A stretch of DNA of 64,000 nt, taken from contig NZ_JADCKC010000003.1 in the NCBI RefSeq assembly GCF_014982805.1, positions 372,001 to 436,000 on the forward strand. The letters are read 5' to 3'. Below, one piece after another: positions 49,407-58,664 of the stretch; positions within the stretch are counted from its first letter, which is position 1; the number at the start of each line of letters is the position of its first letter. The position numbers and the translations under genes are program-made. The notes below the pieces were generated by a model that did no database searches, was not told where the DNA came from, and saw only the letters and a program-made list of their open reading frames with translations. Source of the stretch: Gemmiger gallinarum (lineage in GTDB: Bacteria > Bacillota > Clostridia > Oscillospirales > Ruminococcaceae).

Positions 49407-49442
49407 ATTATATCTTTGCAAAAACATTTTGTAAATACAAAA
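49407..49442 (-). promoter_or_regulatory. XRE regulator promoter with 16-bp palindrome
   Basis: Minus-strand TTTACA (49430-49435), 17-base spacer, TATAAT (49407-49412). The palindrome TTTTGTA-AA-TACAAAA (49427-49442) covers the -35 box. Confidence 0.78.
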
Positions 49443-49602
49443 TCCGCCAAGTTTTGACGGCTGTTTTTGACATTTTGACGGTCGGCCAAAAAACGGGACA
49501 AGATATAGACACATGTGTGGCGGTTTATGTGCAAATATTGTACCCGGAAAAATTATCCAGCAAAACAGCTTTTTATTTTGTAACCAAATTGTAATAAAAT
49601 AT

Positions 49603-49632
49603 TTGACATTCCACGGCATTTCAGCGTATCCT
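49603..49632 (+). promoter_or_regulatory. Promoter of the histidine phosphatase gene
   Basis: TTGACA, 18-base spacer, TATCCT, 43 bases before the start codon. Confidence 0.62.
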
Positions 49633-49675
49633 TTCAAGCTGATGCCGCCGCTTTACTGCAAGGAGGAAGGTTCTT

Positions 49676-50323
49676 TTGAAATACTATAAACTGCATCTGA
49701 TCCGCCACGGCCTGACGGCCGGCAACCTGGACGGCCGCTACATCGGCAGCGGCACCGACCTGCCCCTGTGCGATGAGGGCCGTGCCCAGCTTGAGGACCT
49801 CAAACGTCAGTTTGCCTATCCCCAGGTGCCGCTGGTGTTCTCCTCCCCCATGCTCCGCGCCACGCAGACGGCGGAGATCCTCTTTCCCGGTGTGAAGGTA
49901 ATTTCTCTGGACGGTTTGCGGGAGATGGCCTTCGGCGTGTTTGAAAACCGGCCCCTCAACGAGCTGGTCAAGGACCCCGCCTTTGCCAGGTGGATGGACC
50001 CCACCAGCCACGATGTGCCGGAGGGCGCCGAGGACCGGGCAGCCTTCTACCGTCGCACCGGCGAGATGCTCATGAAGCTGTTTGAGTATATGTTCAAAAC
50101 CCACACCGAGGAGGCCGCCTGCATCACCCACGGCGGCGTCATCATGAGCATGCTGGCCCAGCACGCCCTGCCCCAGCGCAAGCCGGAGGAGTGGATGACC
50201 GATCCCGGCGCCGGGTACTCGGTGCGCTGCGATGCCGAAATGTGGATGCGTGACAAGCTGGTGGAAGCCTTTGACGTGGTACCGGAAGGCTATCTGGACG
50301 GCGTGGAGGAGGAGGAAGGCTGA
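49676..50323 (+). CDS. Histidine phosphatase (phosphoglycerate mutase-like)
   Basis: 215 residues with a TTG start set by AAGGAGGAAGG 5-7 bases upstream and by the family N-terminus KLHLIRHG. Catalytic His11 in RHG, VFSSPMLRATQTAEIL, and ACITHGGVIMSML with the second His near 155. Cofactor-dependent PGM superfamily; probably a phosphatase (for example CobC-type) rather than glycolytic mutase because of its length and sequence. Confidence 0.9.
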   Translation: MKYYKLHLIRHGLTAGNLDGRYIGSGTDLPLCDEGRAQLEDLKRQFAYPQVPLVFSSPMLRATQTAEILFPGVKVISLDGLREMAFGVFENRPLNELVKDPAFARWMDPTSHDVPEGAEDRAAFYRRTGEMLMKLFEYMFKTHTEEAACITHGGVIMSMLAQHALPQRKPEEWMTDPGAGYSVRCDAEMWMRDKLVEAFDVVPEGYLDGVEEEEG

Positions 50324-50357
50324 GCACTCTTCCCCGCCCCTTGCGCAAAAACAGCAA

Positions 50358-50417
50358 CAAAAAAAGAGCCTCCCGCCCCGGATGGTATCCCGGAGTGGAA
50401 GGCTCTTTTGGTTTTTA
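50358..50417. terminator. Bidirectional terminator
   Basis: AAAAAAAGAGCC-TCCCGCCCCGG ... CCGGAGTGGAA-GGCTCTTTT between convergent phosphatase and DUF3048 genes. Confidence 0.85.
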
Positions 50418-50455
50418 TACGCTGTGGAACGTCACGGTCGGAAAGATATTCGGCC

Positions 50456-51697
50456 TCAGCCCTCGCCGCCCTCGGCGGCGCTGGGGTCGCTCTCCGGCTG
50501 CATCTGGGCGGCCAGCTCGGCCTGATAGGCATCGTAGTCCTGCTTGGCCTGGGCCGCGGCCTCGTCGCTGATGCCCGATTCCAGCAGGGCGGGCTTTTCC
50601 GGCAGGGTCTGCTCAGTGCCGTCCTCGGCAACCACACGCAGAGCCTGGCCGTAATAGCCGCCCCAGATGCCGATGAAGCTCTTGCCCCGGTTGACCGTCA
50701 GGCTGTTGCCCTCGGTATCGGTGAGCACAAGGGGCGCCGTGGCATCGCCCTTGGTCCAGCGGATCTCCTGCCAGCCGCCCTTTGTCAGGTAAAGGCCGGT
50801 ACCGCCGGACAGATCATACTGCCGGGTATAGCCGTCGTCCTTGACACCGGAGGAGGCATACAGCACAAACACATTGGCGAAGGCTGCCTGCTCCCCTGCG
50901 TCGGCGTCCATGGCCTGGGAGCCGTCGGTGTTGGTCTTGAAGTAGACTCCATCGTCCACCGAGTAGTAAAAGCCCTCGGTGTCGCCGTCCGAGAAGGTGA
51001 TGTGCAGCTCGGTGGCATTGCGGGTCTCGGGGTCCTCCCGGTTGCCGAAGTCAAACAGCTGGAGCGTCTCTCCCTCGGCGGAAGTTCCGTACAGGTCCAG
51101 CCCCGCCTTGATAAGGTCCCCGGTGGTGTACCAGCAGTTTTCCTCCCGGTAGCCGCTGGCCTGACGGTCGGCATCAAAGGCGAAGGCCGCCGTGCCGGTA
51201 TGGTAGCCGTCAATGTCCTGATAGCTCAGCACATTGAGCAGGTTATAGGCATAGACATTTTTGTCGATGTGCACCGGAATGGCGTTGAGGGGCAGGGCAA
51301 ACTGCAGCATCAGATCCCGGCCGGGCGCCACCGGCCCCGCCTTGCTGATCTGATCCACACTGGAAAACACCGCCAGCATGCCCGCGGTGCTGCCCTCGGT
51401 CACACCCTCGATCACCAGGTCGGCACGGGCAATGCCCCATTGGGGCAGAGTACCGTCCCCGGTGCGGATCTGCACCGCTACCGGGCGCTTGCCCCGCAAG
51501 GCACCGTCGGGGTCCTCCTGGCCGGTCAGCGGATTGATGCCCGGTTCCGGCGTGGGAGTGGGTTCCGGAGTGGCGGTGGGGGTGACAGTGGGCTGGACCG
51601 GGGCAGGCGTGGATTCAGGCGCAGTATTCAGGTAACTGCACCCCGCCAGGCTGAGCGCAAGGGTTGCCGCCATCAAAGCGGCCGGAAATCGTTTCAT
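50456..51697 (-). CDS. DUF3048 (YerB-like) lipoprotein, copy 1
   Basis: 413 residues. Lipobox LAGC near residue 20, Pro/Thr linker (TPTATPEPTPTPEP), then the DUF3048 domain: NPLTGQEDPDG start, RPVAVQIRTGDGTLPQWGIA, ADLVIEGVTEGSTAGMLAVF, and the second part DVYFKTNTDG-like (GVYFKTNTDG), IRWTKGDATAPLVLTDTEG. Function of YerB-type proteins is unknown. A terminator separates it from a paralogue upstream. Confidence 0.9.
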   Translation of the reverse strand: MKRFPAALMAATLALSLAGCSYLNTAPESTPAPVQPTVTPTATPEPTPTPEPGINPLTGQEDPDGALRGKRPVAVQIRTGDGTLPQWGIARADLVIEGVTEGSTAGMLAVFSSVDQISKAGPVAPGRDLMLQFALPLNAIPVHIDKNVYAYNLLNVLSYQDIDGYHTGTAAFAFDADRQASGYREENCWYTTGDLIKAGLDLYGTSAEGETLQLFDFGNREDPETRNATELHITFSDGDTEGFYYSVDDGVYFKTNTDGSQAMDADAGEQAAFANVFVLYASSGVKDDGYTRQYDLSGGTGLYLTKGGWQEIRWTKGDATAPLVLTDTEGNSLTVNRGKSFIGIWGGYYGQALRVVAEDGTEQTLPEKPALLESGISDEAAAQAKQDYDAYQAELAAQMQPESDPSAAEGGEG

Positions 51698-51767
51698 GGC
51701 AAACTACCTCATTTGGGTTTTGGGCAGGGCTTCTTTTCGACAGAATTGGCCTCTGCCCGGAAAATGC

Positions 51768-51822
51768 AAAAAGGGGAACCCGCCAAAGACCAGCTGTGCG
51801 GGCTGTGGCGGTTCCCTTTTTT
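51768..51822 (-). terminator. Terminator of DUF3048 copy 2
   Basis: Minus-strand AAAGGGAACCGCCA ... TGGCGGGTTCCCC followed by TTTTTG. Confidence 0.85.
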
Positions 51823-51838
51823 GTGTTAAAATGCGGAA

Positions 51839-53143
51839 TCAGTCAACGTAATCGCCGACGGAATCGGTAGCGCCCTCACCGGCTTCCACCGCTTCCTCAT
51901 CCACGACCTGCTCGGTGGTGGCGGCATCGCTCTTGCTCAGATCGTAATCGGCCAGGGTGCCGGTCTGCAGGTTGACGGCCTCGTCCACGTCCACAACAGC
52001 GACGTAGCTCTTGCCGATGTTGACGGGCAGCTGCTCATCGCTGCACTGGCCGTCCTCAGTCAGGTAGTACAGGCGCAGAGCCTCCAGCGGGGTGCCCTTC
52101 TGCCAGTAGATCTTCTCGATCTTGCCGCCGTAGCAGTAATAGCCGATGCCGCCGTTGCCGTACTCCACGTCCTGAATGTCGTGGCTGTCGCCGGGGTAGG
52201 CTTCAAAATCGGTGTAGAGGATGACCAGGTTGGTGAAGGCCAGCTGCTCGTCGTACTCTTCATCGATGGTATCCCGCCAGGAACCGTCGGTGGAATAGTA
52301 CTGCTGCATCTTGTAGGTGGTGGTGGCCTCATCGTACAGGAAGCGGGTCTTGTAGCTGGCGCTGTGAGTGATGGCCACATACTCGCCGTCCTGGACCACC
52401 GGGCCGTACTTGTCGCTGTAGGCGCTATCCGGGCTGTTGGTCAGATCACGGACGGGGTTCTCGTCCCGGTAATCCACAAAGTTGAAGAAGGTGGAATTAT
52501 AGGTGCGGTTCATGTCCACATCCATATCAGAGATATACTTGGCAATGTTCTCGCCGCTGGTGTACATGGTGTGCTCTTTGCTCAGACCGTTGCCGTAGCT
52601 CAGACCCTGCCAGTTGACACGGTCGTAGTCGCGGTAGCCGTTGGCGGCGTCGGTGTTGTTGAGCAGGCCGTACTCGTAGTTCTTGGCGTACTCGGTCATG
52701 AAGACGCTCTCGCCCTCATGGATATACAGCGCCTGCCAGGGCAGGATCAGCTGGAAGAACTGGTCACGGCCGGAGCGGACGGGTCCGATCTCCTCAATAT
52801 CATTGTAGTCGTTGAAGACCGGCATGAAGCGGGTGATGCCGCCCTCGACCTTGATCTCGAACAGCATCTGCGCCTTGGACAGTCCCCGCTGGGGACGGGC
52901 CACCGTGATGTTGTTGACCATGACCGCGGTGATGCGCTGGCCTTCGGGATAATCGTCGCCCTTGGGCTCGCCGGTCAGGACGTTGGCCTCGTAGGGTTCC
53001 GGGGTCGGCGTGGGCTCGGCGACTTCTTCCTGCTGGGTCGGCTGGGATTCCGGCTCAGAGGTCGTCTCGGTCTTTTTGCACGCGGAGAACAGCATGGTGC
53101 ATGCCGCCAAAACCGCCAGGATACTTACGAAATTACGCTTCAT
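51839..53143 (-). CDS. DUF3048 (YerB-like) lipoprotein, copy 2
   Basis: 434 residues. Lipobox LFSAC near residue 21 followed by KKTETTSEPESQP, a linker, then DUF3048: NVLTGEPKGDDYPEGQRITA, VMVNNITVARPQRGLSKAQM, LFEIKVEGGITRFMPVF, IGPVRSGRDQFFQ. This copy keeps the motifs more faithfully (PQRGLSKAD-type, RSAR-type) than copy 1. The acidic tail is unusual. Encoded just upstream of copy 1, each with its own terminator. Confidence 0.93.
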   Translation of the reverse strand: MKRNFVSILAVLAACTMLFSACKKTETTSEPESQPTQQEEVAEPTPTPEPYEANVLTGEPKGDDYPEGQRITAVMVNNITVARPQRGLSKAQMLFEIKVEGGITRFMPVFNDYNDIEEIGPVRSGRDQFFQLILPWQALYIHEGESVFMTEYAKNYEYGLLNNTDAANGYRDYDRVNWQGLSYGNGLSKEHTMYTSGENIAKYISDMDVDMNRTYNSTFFNFVDYRDENPVRDLTNSPDSAYSDKYGPVVQDGEYVAITHSASYKTRFLYDEATTTYKMQQYYSTDGSWRDTIDEEYDEQLAFTNLVILYTDFEAYPGDSHDIQDVEYGNGGIGYYCYGGKIEKIYWQKGTPLEALRLYYLTEDGQCSDEQLPVNIGKSYVAVVDVDEAVNLQTGTLADYDLSKSDAATTEQVVDEEAVEAGEGATDSVGDYVD

Positions 53144-53315
53144 GGACAGTCCTCTCTTCTTTCTGGATACATAAATTTGCGGCCCCGCACGCCGGGAGCC
53201 CCTGTAACCGTGCTGTCATTATTTTCTTTATTCTACTTGCTTTGGGCGGATTTGTAAAGCCGGAACAGGGATTTTTACAAGCATTTCCACCGTGTGTCAG
53301 GGCTGCGGCAAAGAT

Positions 53316-54359
53316 TCAGGCCTTTGGGGCGGACTTGGCTCCGGAGAGTTTTCCCCGCTGCAGCAGACGGCAAGCCCCGGTGAGCCCCCGGCAGGCCAGC
53401 ATGGCAAGGCCAAACCACCCGATAACGGGAAACAATCCCCCCACCAGGCGTTCAAAGGGCAGGGCGGAACAGAGCCATCCCGCCAAAGCCAGGCAGACCA
53501 TCCTTTTCCGGCCGCCCCGGCGTCCCGTACACAGCCCGAAAAGCAGCGGCGCGGCAGTGGTGTAGACCCCCGCCAGCAGCACCGGCAGCGCCGCCCAGAC
53601 CGCCCGGGGCCACATTCTTCCCGCCAGGGCCACCGCGGGAGCCGGACTGAGCATAACAGCGGGAAACCGGGTCAGTCCTCCCTGCAGAACCAGCAGAGCC
53701 GCTCCAAACATGGTGCAGGCCAGCAGCGAGATCCGGCGGGCGGAGGACTTCCCTCTTACAGTCTGCCCCATCGCCTGCAAAAACGGCACCAGCAGGTAAA
53801 AATTGTACCCGGCATAGACCAGCGCCGCCATCCACCAGCTTCGGGCCGGAGGTGCCAGAGCCGGCACAGATTCCCCGTTCGGGCCGCACAGCAGGGCGGC
53901 AAGCCCCGTTCCCCCGGCAAAGAGGGCGATGAGCGGCCCCAGTTTTCCCAGCAATGTCGTCATGCGGGTCAGACCGCCCAGCGCGGTAGCCAGGGTCGCC
54001 GCCAGCATCAGGGTGCGGCCCAGCCAGGAGGGCAGGCCAGCAGCCGTCTCCAGCAGCGCCCCCGCTCCCGACAGCATAACCGCATACACCCCGAATAAAA
54101 ACACCGGTGCGGCCCGCTGCAGCAGCCATCCCGCCGGATGGCCGCACCACCGCACAAACACCGGGCCGCCGGGGGCATCCCGGAGCAGCCAGCTGCACCC
54201 GGCCGCCAGCACCAGGCAGGCGAGCCCCGCTCCCAGCGCCCCCCGCAGTCCGCCGTAAACGGCAAAGAACTGTACCACTTCCTGACCGCTGGCAAAGCCC
54301 GCCCCGATAAGGCAGGCGACAATGGCCCCCGCCCGGCCCACTGTGCTGTACCGCTCCAC
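53316..54359 (-). CDS. ykvI: YkvI-family membrane protein
   Basis: 347 residues with about ten membrane helices. The N-terminal IGAGFASGQEVVQFFAVYG is the hallmark of YkvI, a branch of the APC/germination-permease-like superfamily. The C-terminal helix ends with basic residues. Substrate unknown. GGGGG/GGAG-like site upstream (AAGGGGGCGG). Confidence 0.88.
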   Translation of the reverse strand: MERYSTVGRAGAIVACLIGAGFASGQEVVQFFAVYGGLRGALGAGLACLVLAAGCSWLLRDAPGGPVFVRWCGHPAGWLLQRAAPVFLFGVYAVMLSGAGALLETAAGLPSWLGRTLMLAATLATALGGLTRMTTLLGKLGPLIALFAGGTGLAALLCGPNGESVPALAPPARSWWMAALVYAGYNFYLLVPFLQAMGQTVRGKSSARRISLLACTMFGAALLVLQGGLTRFPAVMLSPAPAVALAGRMWPRAVWAALPVLLAGVYTTAAPLLFGLCTGRRGGRKRMVCLALAGWLCSALPFERLVGGLFPVIGWFGLAMLACRGLTGACRLLQRGKLSGAKSAPKA

Positions 54360-54428
54360 AGGACCGCCCCCTTTCCTGACACAAACCTATGCGCGGCGGG
54401 CCGGTCAGATACCCCCGGCAGACAGCGC

Positions 54429-54466
54429 AAAAGGCGGCCCGCCCCGTGCAGGGGCGGACCGCCTTG
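54429..54466. terminator. Terminator of the two-component operon
   Basis: AAGGCGG-x-CCGCCCC ... GGGGCGG-x-CCGCCTT hairpin; minus-strand tail CTTTTGC. Confidence 0.78.
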
Positions 54467-54479
54467 TCAGATTGAACTG

Positions 54480-55835
54480 TTACGCCTTGGGGAAGGTCAC
54501 CCGGATGGTGGTTCCAGTGCCCACCTGACTCTTGAGGTCGATGCGGGCGCCGTGCAGCATGGCAATGTGCTTGACAATGGCCAGACCGAGACCGGTGCCT
54601 CCGGTGGCCTTGCTGCGGCTCTTGTCCACGCGGTAAAAGCGCTCAAATACCCGGGCCTGGGCATCCTGGGGGATGCCGATGCCGTTGTCCTCCACCGCTA
54701 CATAGGGACAGCCGTCCCCGTCGGTGCCGCTGTACAGGCAGACATGGCCGCCCGGACGGTTATACCGGATGGCATTGTCGCACAGGTTGGTCACCAGCTC
54801 GGACAGCAGATCCCTGCTGCCCATAAGGCTGGCGGGTTCCGTCTTGTATTGCAGCGTCACATAGGCCTTGCGGGCGTTCATGGTCATGTTGACGCAGGTG
54901 TCCCGGGTAACGGCCGCCAGGTCCACCGGCTCCGGCTCAAAGGATTTTTCCTTGCAGTCCCGCATGCCGTCCAGCTCGGACAGCTGAAGGATATCGGTGA
55001 CCAGGGTGATCATGCGGCTGGCTTCCTTGTGGATGCGCTGGGCAAACACCGGCACATCCTCCGCCTTGGCCATGCCGTTCTCCATCAGCTCGGCATAGCC
55101 GGAAATGCTGGTCAGCGGGGTCTTGAGCTCGTGGCTGACGTTGGCGGTGAATTCCCGCCGGATGGCCTCGTTGTCCTCCCTCAGTTTGCGGTCGGACTGG
55201 ATTGTGTGGGCCAGCGGGACCAGCTCCTCATAGGGGACCTCCGCCTCAATGGTGTCGATGTGCTCTGCCATGTGGATGATGGGCCGCACCAGCGCCCGGG
55301 TCAGCACCCAGGCCAGCAGGCCGCCCAGCGCCAGTACCAGCACCACACCCAGAATCAGCAAGGGCAGCGCCCGGTTATAGGCCGACCACAGATCCCCCGT
55401 CTCGTCCGCCAGGCGCAGGACATTGCCGTCGGCCAGGCGAATGGCATAATAGTGTGTTTCATATCCCAGCGTACGGCTGTGACGGGTATCCGCACCGGAA
55501 CCGCTGTCCAGCGCCTGCCGGACTTCGGGACGGTCCAGATGGTTTTCCATGTCGGCGGTGCCGGTGCTGTCGTACAGCACATTGCCGTCGGGATCAATGA
55601 GGGTCAGGCGCAGGGAGTCGCCCTCATCCAGATAGCTGTCCAGGGAACCGCCGCCCTGGATCTGATAGCCCTGGGCAATGGCCGCTGCCGTACGCTCCAG
55701 GTCACGGTCCAGCTGTTTGCCGAATGCCTGCTGGAACAAAAGCGCCGTGCCCAGCGCCGTCAGTGTGACGCAGATCAGCCCCACCAGCACAATGGCCAGC
55801 CGGATGCGCCGGGCCATACTCTCAGGTTGTTTCAT
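54480..55835 (-). CDS. phoR: PhoR-type sensor histidine kinase
   Basis: 451 residues; ATG 55835 (CCGGAGG 7 bases upstream) overlaps the regulator gene by 14 bases. Two membrane helices (about 11-33 and 155-178) enclose an extracytoplasmic sensor; HAMP-like segment, then SHELKTPLTS with the phospho-His near 240, NLCDNAIRYN, DNGIGIPQDAQ and GGTGLGLAIVKH of the ATP domain. Partner is the OmpR-type regulator upstream. Confidence 0.93.
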   Translation of the reverse strand: MKQPESMARRIRLAIVLVGLICVTLTALGTALLFQQAFGKQLDRDLERTAAAIAQGYQIQGGGSLDSYLDEGDSLRLTLIDPDGNVLYDSTGTADMENHLDRPEVRQALDSGSGADTRHSRTLGYETHYYAIRLADGNVLRLADETGDLWSAYNRALPLLILGVVLVLALGGLLAWVLTRALVRPIIHMAEHIDTIEAEVPYEELVPLAHTIQSDRKLREDNEAIRREFTANVSHELKTPLTSISGYAELMENGMAKAEDVPVFAQRIHKEASRMITLVTDILQLSELDGMRDCKEKSFEPEPVDLAAVTRDTCVNMTMNARKAYVTLQYKTEPASLMGSRDLLSELVTNLCDNAIRYNRPGGHVCLYSGTDGDGCPYVAVEDNGIGIPQDAQARVFERFYRVDKSRSKATGGTGLGLAIVKHIAMLHGARIDLKSQVGTGTTIRVTFPKA

Positions 55836-56526
55836 CGCCGGCCTCCGGGTCACGGCTGGACAGCTTGTAGCCCACTTTGCGCACCGTGCGGATCACGTCC
55901 CCCGCCGCACCCAGTTTCTGGCGCAGGGTACGCACATGCATGTCGATGGTGCGGGATTCCAGCAGGTCGTCGGTGTCCCAGACCGCCTTCATGATCCGCT
56001 CCCGGGCGAGGACCTCCCCCGGATGCTCCAGAAAATAGTGCAGCAGCGAGTATTCCTTGAAGGTCAGTTCCACCGGAACCCCCGCAGCTGTCACCGTGCG
56101 GGACAGATCGTTCATGACGATCTGGTCATAGCGCAGCACCCCCGCAGCCGCCGGAGCGTCCGCAGCCGCACGGCGCAGCACCGCCTTGACCCGGCTGATG
56201 AATTCCAGCACGCCGAAGGGCTTGCTGATATAATCGTCGGCGCCGTGATCCAGGCCGCGCACCACATCGATCTCGCTGGTCTTGGCCGTCACCATAATGA
56301 CAGGAATGGTGCGGGTGGCCGCATCCTCCCGCAGGCGGGACAGAATGGCATAGCCGTCCTCGTCGGGCAGCATAACATCCAGGATCACCAGCTCGGGCAG
56401 ACGGCCATGCACCGCGTTCCAAAAGCTCTTGCCGTCGGCAAAGCCCTGGACCTCAAAGTCGTTGGTCTGCAGGGCGTACTGCTCCAGCTCCCGTATGCTG
56501 GCGTCGTCCTCCACAATATAGATCAT
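55822..56526 (-). CDS. phoB: OmpR/PhoB-type response regulator
   Basis: 234 residues. Receiver with VEDDASIRE, ELVILDVMLPDEDGY (phospho-Asp), VTAKTS and DDYISKPFGV; winged-helix output domain (VELTFKEYSLLHYFLEHPGE; RTIDMHVRTLRQKLG; IRTVRKVGYKL). Lies 39 bases after the Na/Pi cotransporter gene, which supports a phosphate-response role. Confidence 0.94.
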   Translation of the reverse strand: MIYIVEDDASIRELEQYALQTNDFEVQGFADGKSFWNAVHGRLPELVILDVMLPDEDGYAILSRLREDAATRTIPVIMVTAKTSEIDVVRGLDHGADDYISKPFGVLEFISRVKAVLRRAAADAPAAAGVLRYDQIVMNDLSRTVTAAGVPVELTFKEYSLLHYFLEHPGEVLARERIMKAVWDTDDLLESRTIDMHVRTLRQKLGAAGDVIRTVRKVGYKLSSRDPEAGDETT

Positions 56527-56565
56527 TCAATGATTCTCCCTTCCTGCGGACCGCAGCGGGCAGTG

Positions 56566-58389
56566 TCAGTCCGCAGCGTCTCCCGCACCCGCGGCAGCCG
56601 GCGCCGGGGTATTCTCCTCCGGCGCAAAGGTGTAACGGCCGCGGTAACGCTCGTAACGATGTTCAAATTTCTCGCTGGCGCCGCTCTTGACATAGTTCAA
56701 ATACTCGTGGGTGTCAAACTTGTCCTCAGCCACCTCGATCATGGCCACCGCAATGTTGGAGCAGTGGTCGGCAATGCGCTCGTAGTTGGTCAGCAGATCA
56801 TCCAGCACAAAGCCGTACTCGATGGTGCAGACCCCCGCCTGCAGACGGGCAATATGACGGGTCTTGACCTCCCGGACCAGACCGTCCACCACCTGCTCCA
56901 GCGGCTCAATCTTGGCGGCGGCATAGCAGTCGCCTTTCTGGAAATCATCCACCGTGCGGTTGACGATGTCCTGCACGGCAGCTTCCAGCACATTCAGGTC
57001 CTCGATGGCCTCATGGCTGAACTGGACATTCTTGTCCCGGATCTCCCGGGCAGTCTCGATCAGATTGACCGAATGGTCGGAGATCCTCTCGAAATCGCCG
57101 ATGGTGTGCAGCAGCGTGTTGATGGCACGGTTGTCCTCCCGGGAGAGAGCTTTGCCCGACAGCTTGACCAAGTAGGTGCCCAGCACATCCTCGTAATGGT
57201 CGACAGCTTCCTCCTTGCGCATCACCTCGTCGGCAATGGCGTCATCCCACTTGCGGGTGGTGGACATGGCCTGCAGCAGGGCGGTACGGCAGATCTCCGC
57301 CATATCGCCGCCGGTCAGCACAGCGCGGCCCACCGCCACAGACGGGGTGGAGAGCAGACGCTCGTCCAGCAAAGTGGTCTGCTCGGGGGAGGCATCCTTG
57401 CCGTCGGGGACGGTGAGGATGGCCAGACGCTCCAGCACACGGTTGAAGGGCAGCAATGCCGCCGTGGTGACCACATTGAAGGTGGTGTGAATGATGGCAA
57501 TGCCGAAGGTAGAGGCCGTCTCATGATAGAACGGGAACTGGAAGATGGCATTGAGAATATAGAAACCGGTCAGGAAAATGACTGTGCCGATGACATTGAA
57601 GTACAGATGCACAAAGGCAGTACGGCGGGCGTTCTTGTTGGCGCCGGCCGATGCGATCATGGCGGTGACAGTGGTACCGATATTCTGGCCCATGATGATG
57701 GGCAGCGCCGAACTGTAGGAGACGGCGCCCGTCATGCACAGCGCCTGGAGGATACCCACAGAGGCAGAGCTGGACTGGATGACGGCGGTGAGCAGTGCAC
57801 CCACCAGCACACCCAGCACAGGATTGGAGAAGGCCAGGAACAGGTCGGCAAACCAGGGCTCCTCGGCCAGAGGAGACATGGAGGAGGACATGAGGTCCAT
57901 GCCGGTCATGAGAATGGCAAAGCCCAGGAAGATGGTGCCGACGGACTTTTTGCGCTCATTGCCGAAGAGGTACATGGCAGCGCCCACAAAGCCCAGCAGA
58001 GGTGCCCAGGCGTTGGGGGAAAGCATCTGGATGAAGAAGCTGTCGCCCTGCAGGCCGGTGAGGGAAAGCAGCCAGGAGGTGACGGTGGTGCCGATGTTGG
58101 CGCCCATAATCACGCCGATGGCCTGGTGCAGCTGCATGAGGCCGGAGTTGACAAAGCCCACCGCCATGACGGTGGTGGCGCTGGACGACTGGATGACAGC
58201 CGTCACAACCAGGCCCAGCAAAAGGCCTCGCACAGGGGACGCAGTCATTTTGCTCAGGATGCCCTGCAGCTTGCCGCCGGCAATCTGCTCGAGGGATTTG
58301 CCCATGACGTCCATGCCGTACAGGAACAAGGCAAGGCCGCCCAGCAGTGTAAAGACGTTGAACACGCTCATACCTAGGTACACTTCCAT
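56566..58389 (-). CDS. nptA: Na/Pi cotransporter with PhoU-like C-terminal domain
   Basis: 607 residues. Two inverted Na/Pi-cotransporter repeats with the QSSSATT (near 66) and QSSSASVG (near 215) signatures and about eight to nine membrane helices, then a cytosolic PhoU-like helical domain (residues about 350-570; EDNRAINTLLHTIGDFERIS, DHCSNIAVAMIEV). Imports phosphate with Na+ and may link to PhoR signalling. ATG 58389 has only a weak AGAGAGA site. First gene of nptA-phoB-phoR. Confidence 0.95.
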   Translation of the reverse strand: MEVYLGMSVFNVFTLLGGLALFLYGMDVMGKSLEQIAGGKLQGILSKMTASPVRGLLLGLVVTAVIQSSSATTVMAVGFVNSGLMQLHQAIGVIMGANIGTTVTSWLLSLTGLQGDSFFIQMLSPNAWAPLLGFVGAAMYLFGNERKKSVGTIFLGFAILMTGMDLMSSSMSPLAEEPWFADLFLAFSNPVLGVLVGALLTAVIQSSSASVGILQALCMTGAVSYSSALPIIMGQNIGTTVTAMIASAGANKNARRTAFVHLYFNVIGTVIFLTGFYILNAIFQFPFYHETASTFGIAIIHTTFNVVTTAALLPFNRVLERLAILTVPDGKDASPEQTTLLDERLLSTPSVAVGRAVLTGGDMAEICRTALLQAMSTTRKWDDAIADEVMRKEEAVDHYEDVLGTYLVKLSGKALSREDNRAINTLLHTIGDFERISDHSVNLIETAREIRDKNVQFSHEAIEDLNVLEAAVQDIVNRTVDDFQKGDCYAAAKIEPLEQVVDGLVREVKTRHIARLQAGVCTIEYGFVLDDLLTNYERIADHCSNIAVAMIEVAEDKFDTHEYLNYVKSGASEKFEHRYERYRGRYTFAPEENTPAPAAAGAGDAAD

Positions 58390-58462
58390 TCTCTCTTATT
58401 TTCCAATTTTCGACGCCGCCGTGCGGCGAGGCGGTTTCAAAAACCGCAAGATACCGTTATCT

Positions 58463-58529
58463 ATTATAATGGAGAATCGACCTGCAACGACACCAAAACG
58501 CCGTAAAGTATTTGTAAAATCTGTGTAAA
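58463..58529 (-). promoter_or_regulatory. nptA promoter with Pho-box-like repeats
   Basis: Minus-strand -10 TATAAT (58463-58468) with a poor -35 (GTCGTT). Upstream are three TTTAC(A/G) hexamers at 58502, 58513 and 58524, exactly 11 bases apart, about -46 to -73, the arrangement of Bacillus PhoP boxes (TTAACA/TTTACA repeats). The poor -35 fits activator dependence. Confidence 0.68.
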
Positions 58530-58595
58530 GTCGCCCCCGCAGCGCTGTTTTTGCCCACATCCGGGCCGCTTTTGCCCTCTTGCCGCCGCGATGCA

Positions 58596-58624
58596 TTGCA
58601 AAAACACCGGCCTCGTGTTACCAT
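58596..58624 (+). promoter_or_regulatory. Promoter of the CapA-like gene
   Basis: TTGCAA, 17-base spacer, TACCAT, 41 bases before ATG 58665. Confidence 0.55.
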
Positions 58625-58664
58625 AGCCACAAAACTTTGATGGAGAGAAAGGGGGACTCGCACC

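Larger units (their letters stand above)
49314..49675. other. Divergent intergenic regulatory region, no gene
   Basis: AT-rich 360-base region between the XRE regulator and the phosphatase. It holds the XRE promoter and palindrome (49407-49442), TTTTGAC repeats (49452, 49465, 49473), two TGTAA(C/T) hexamers 11 bases apart (49579, 49590) and the phosphatase promoter (49603-49632). Confidence 0.7.
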
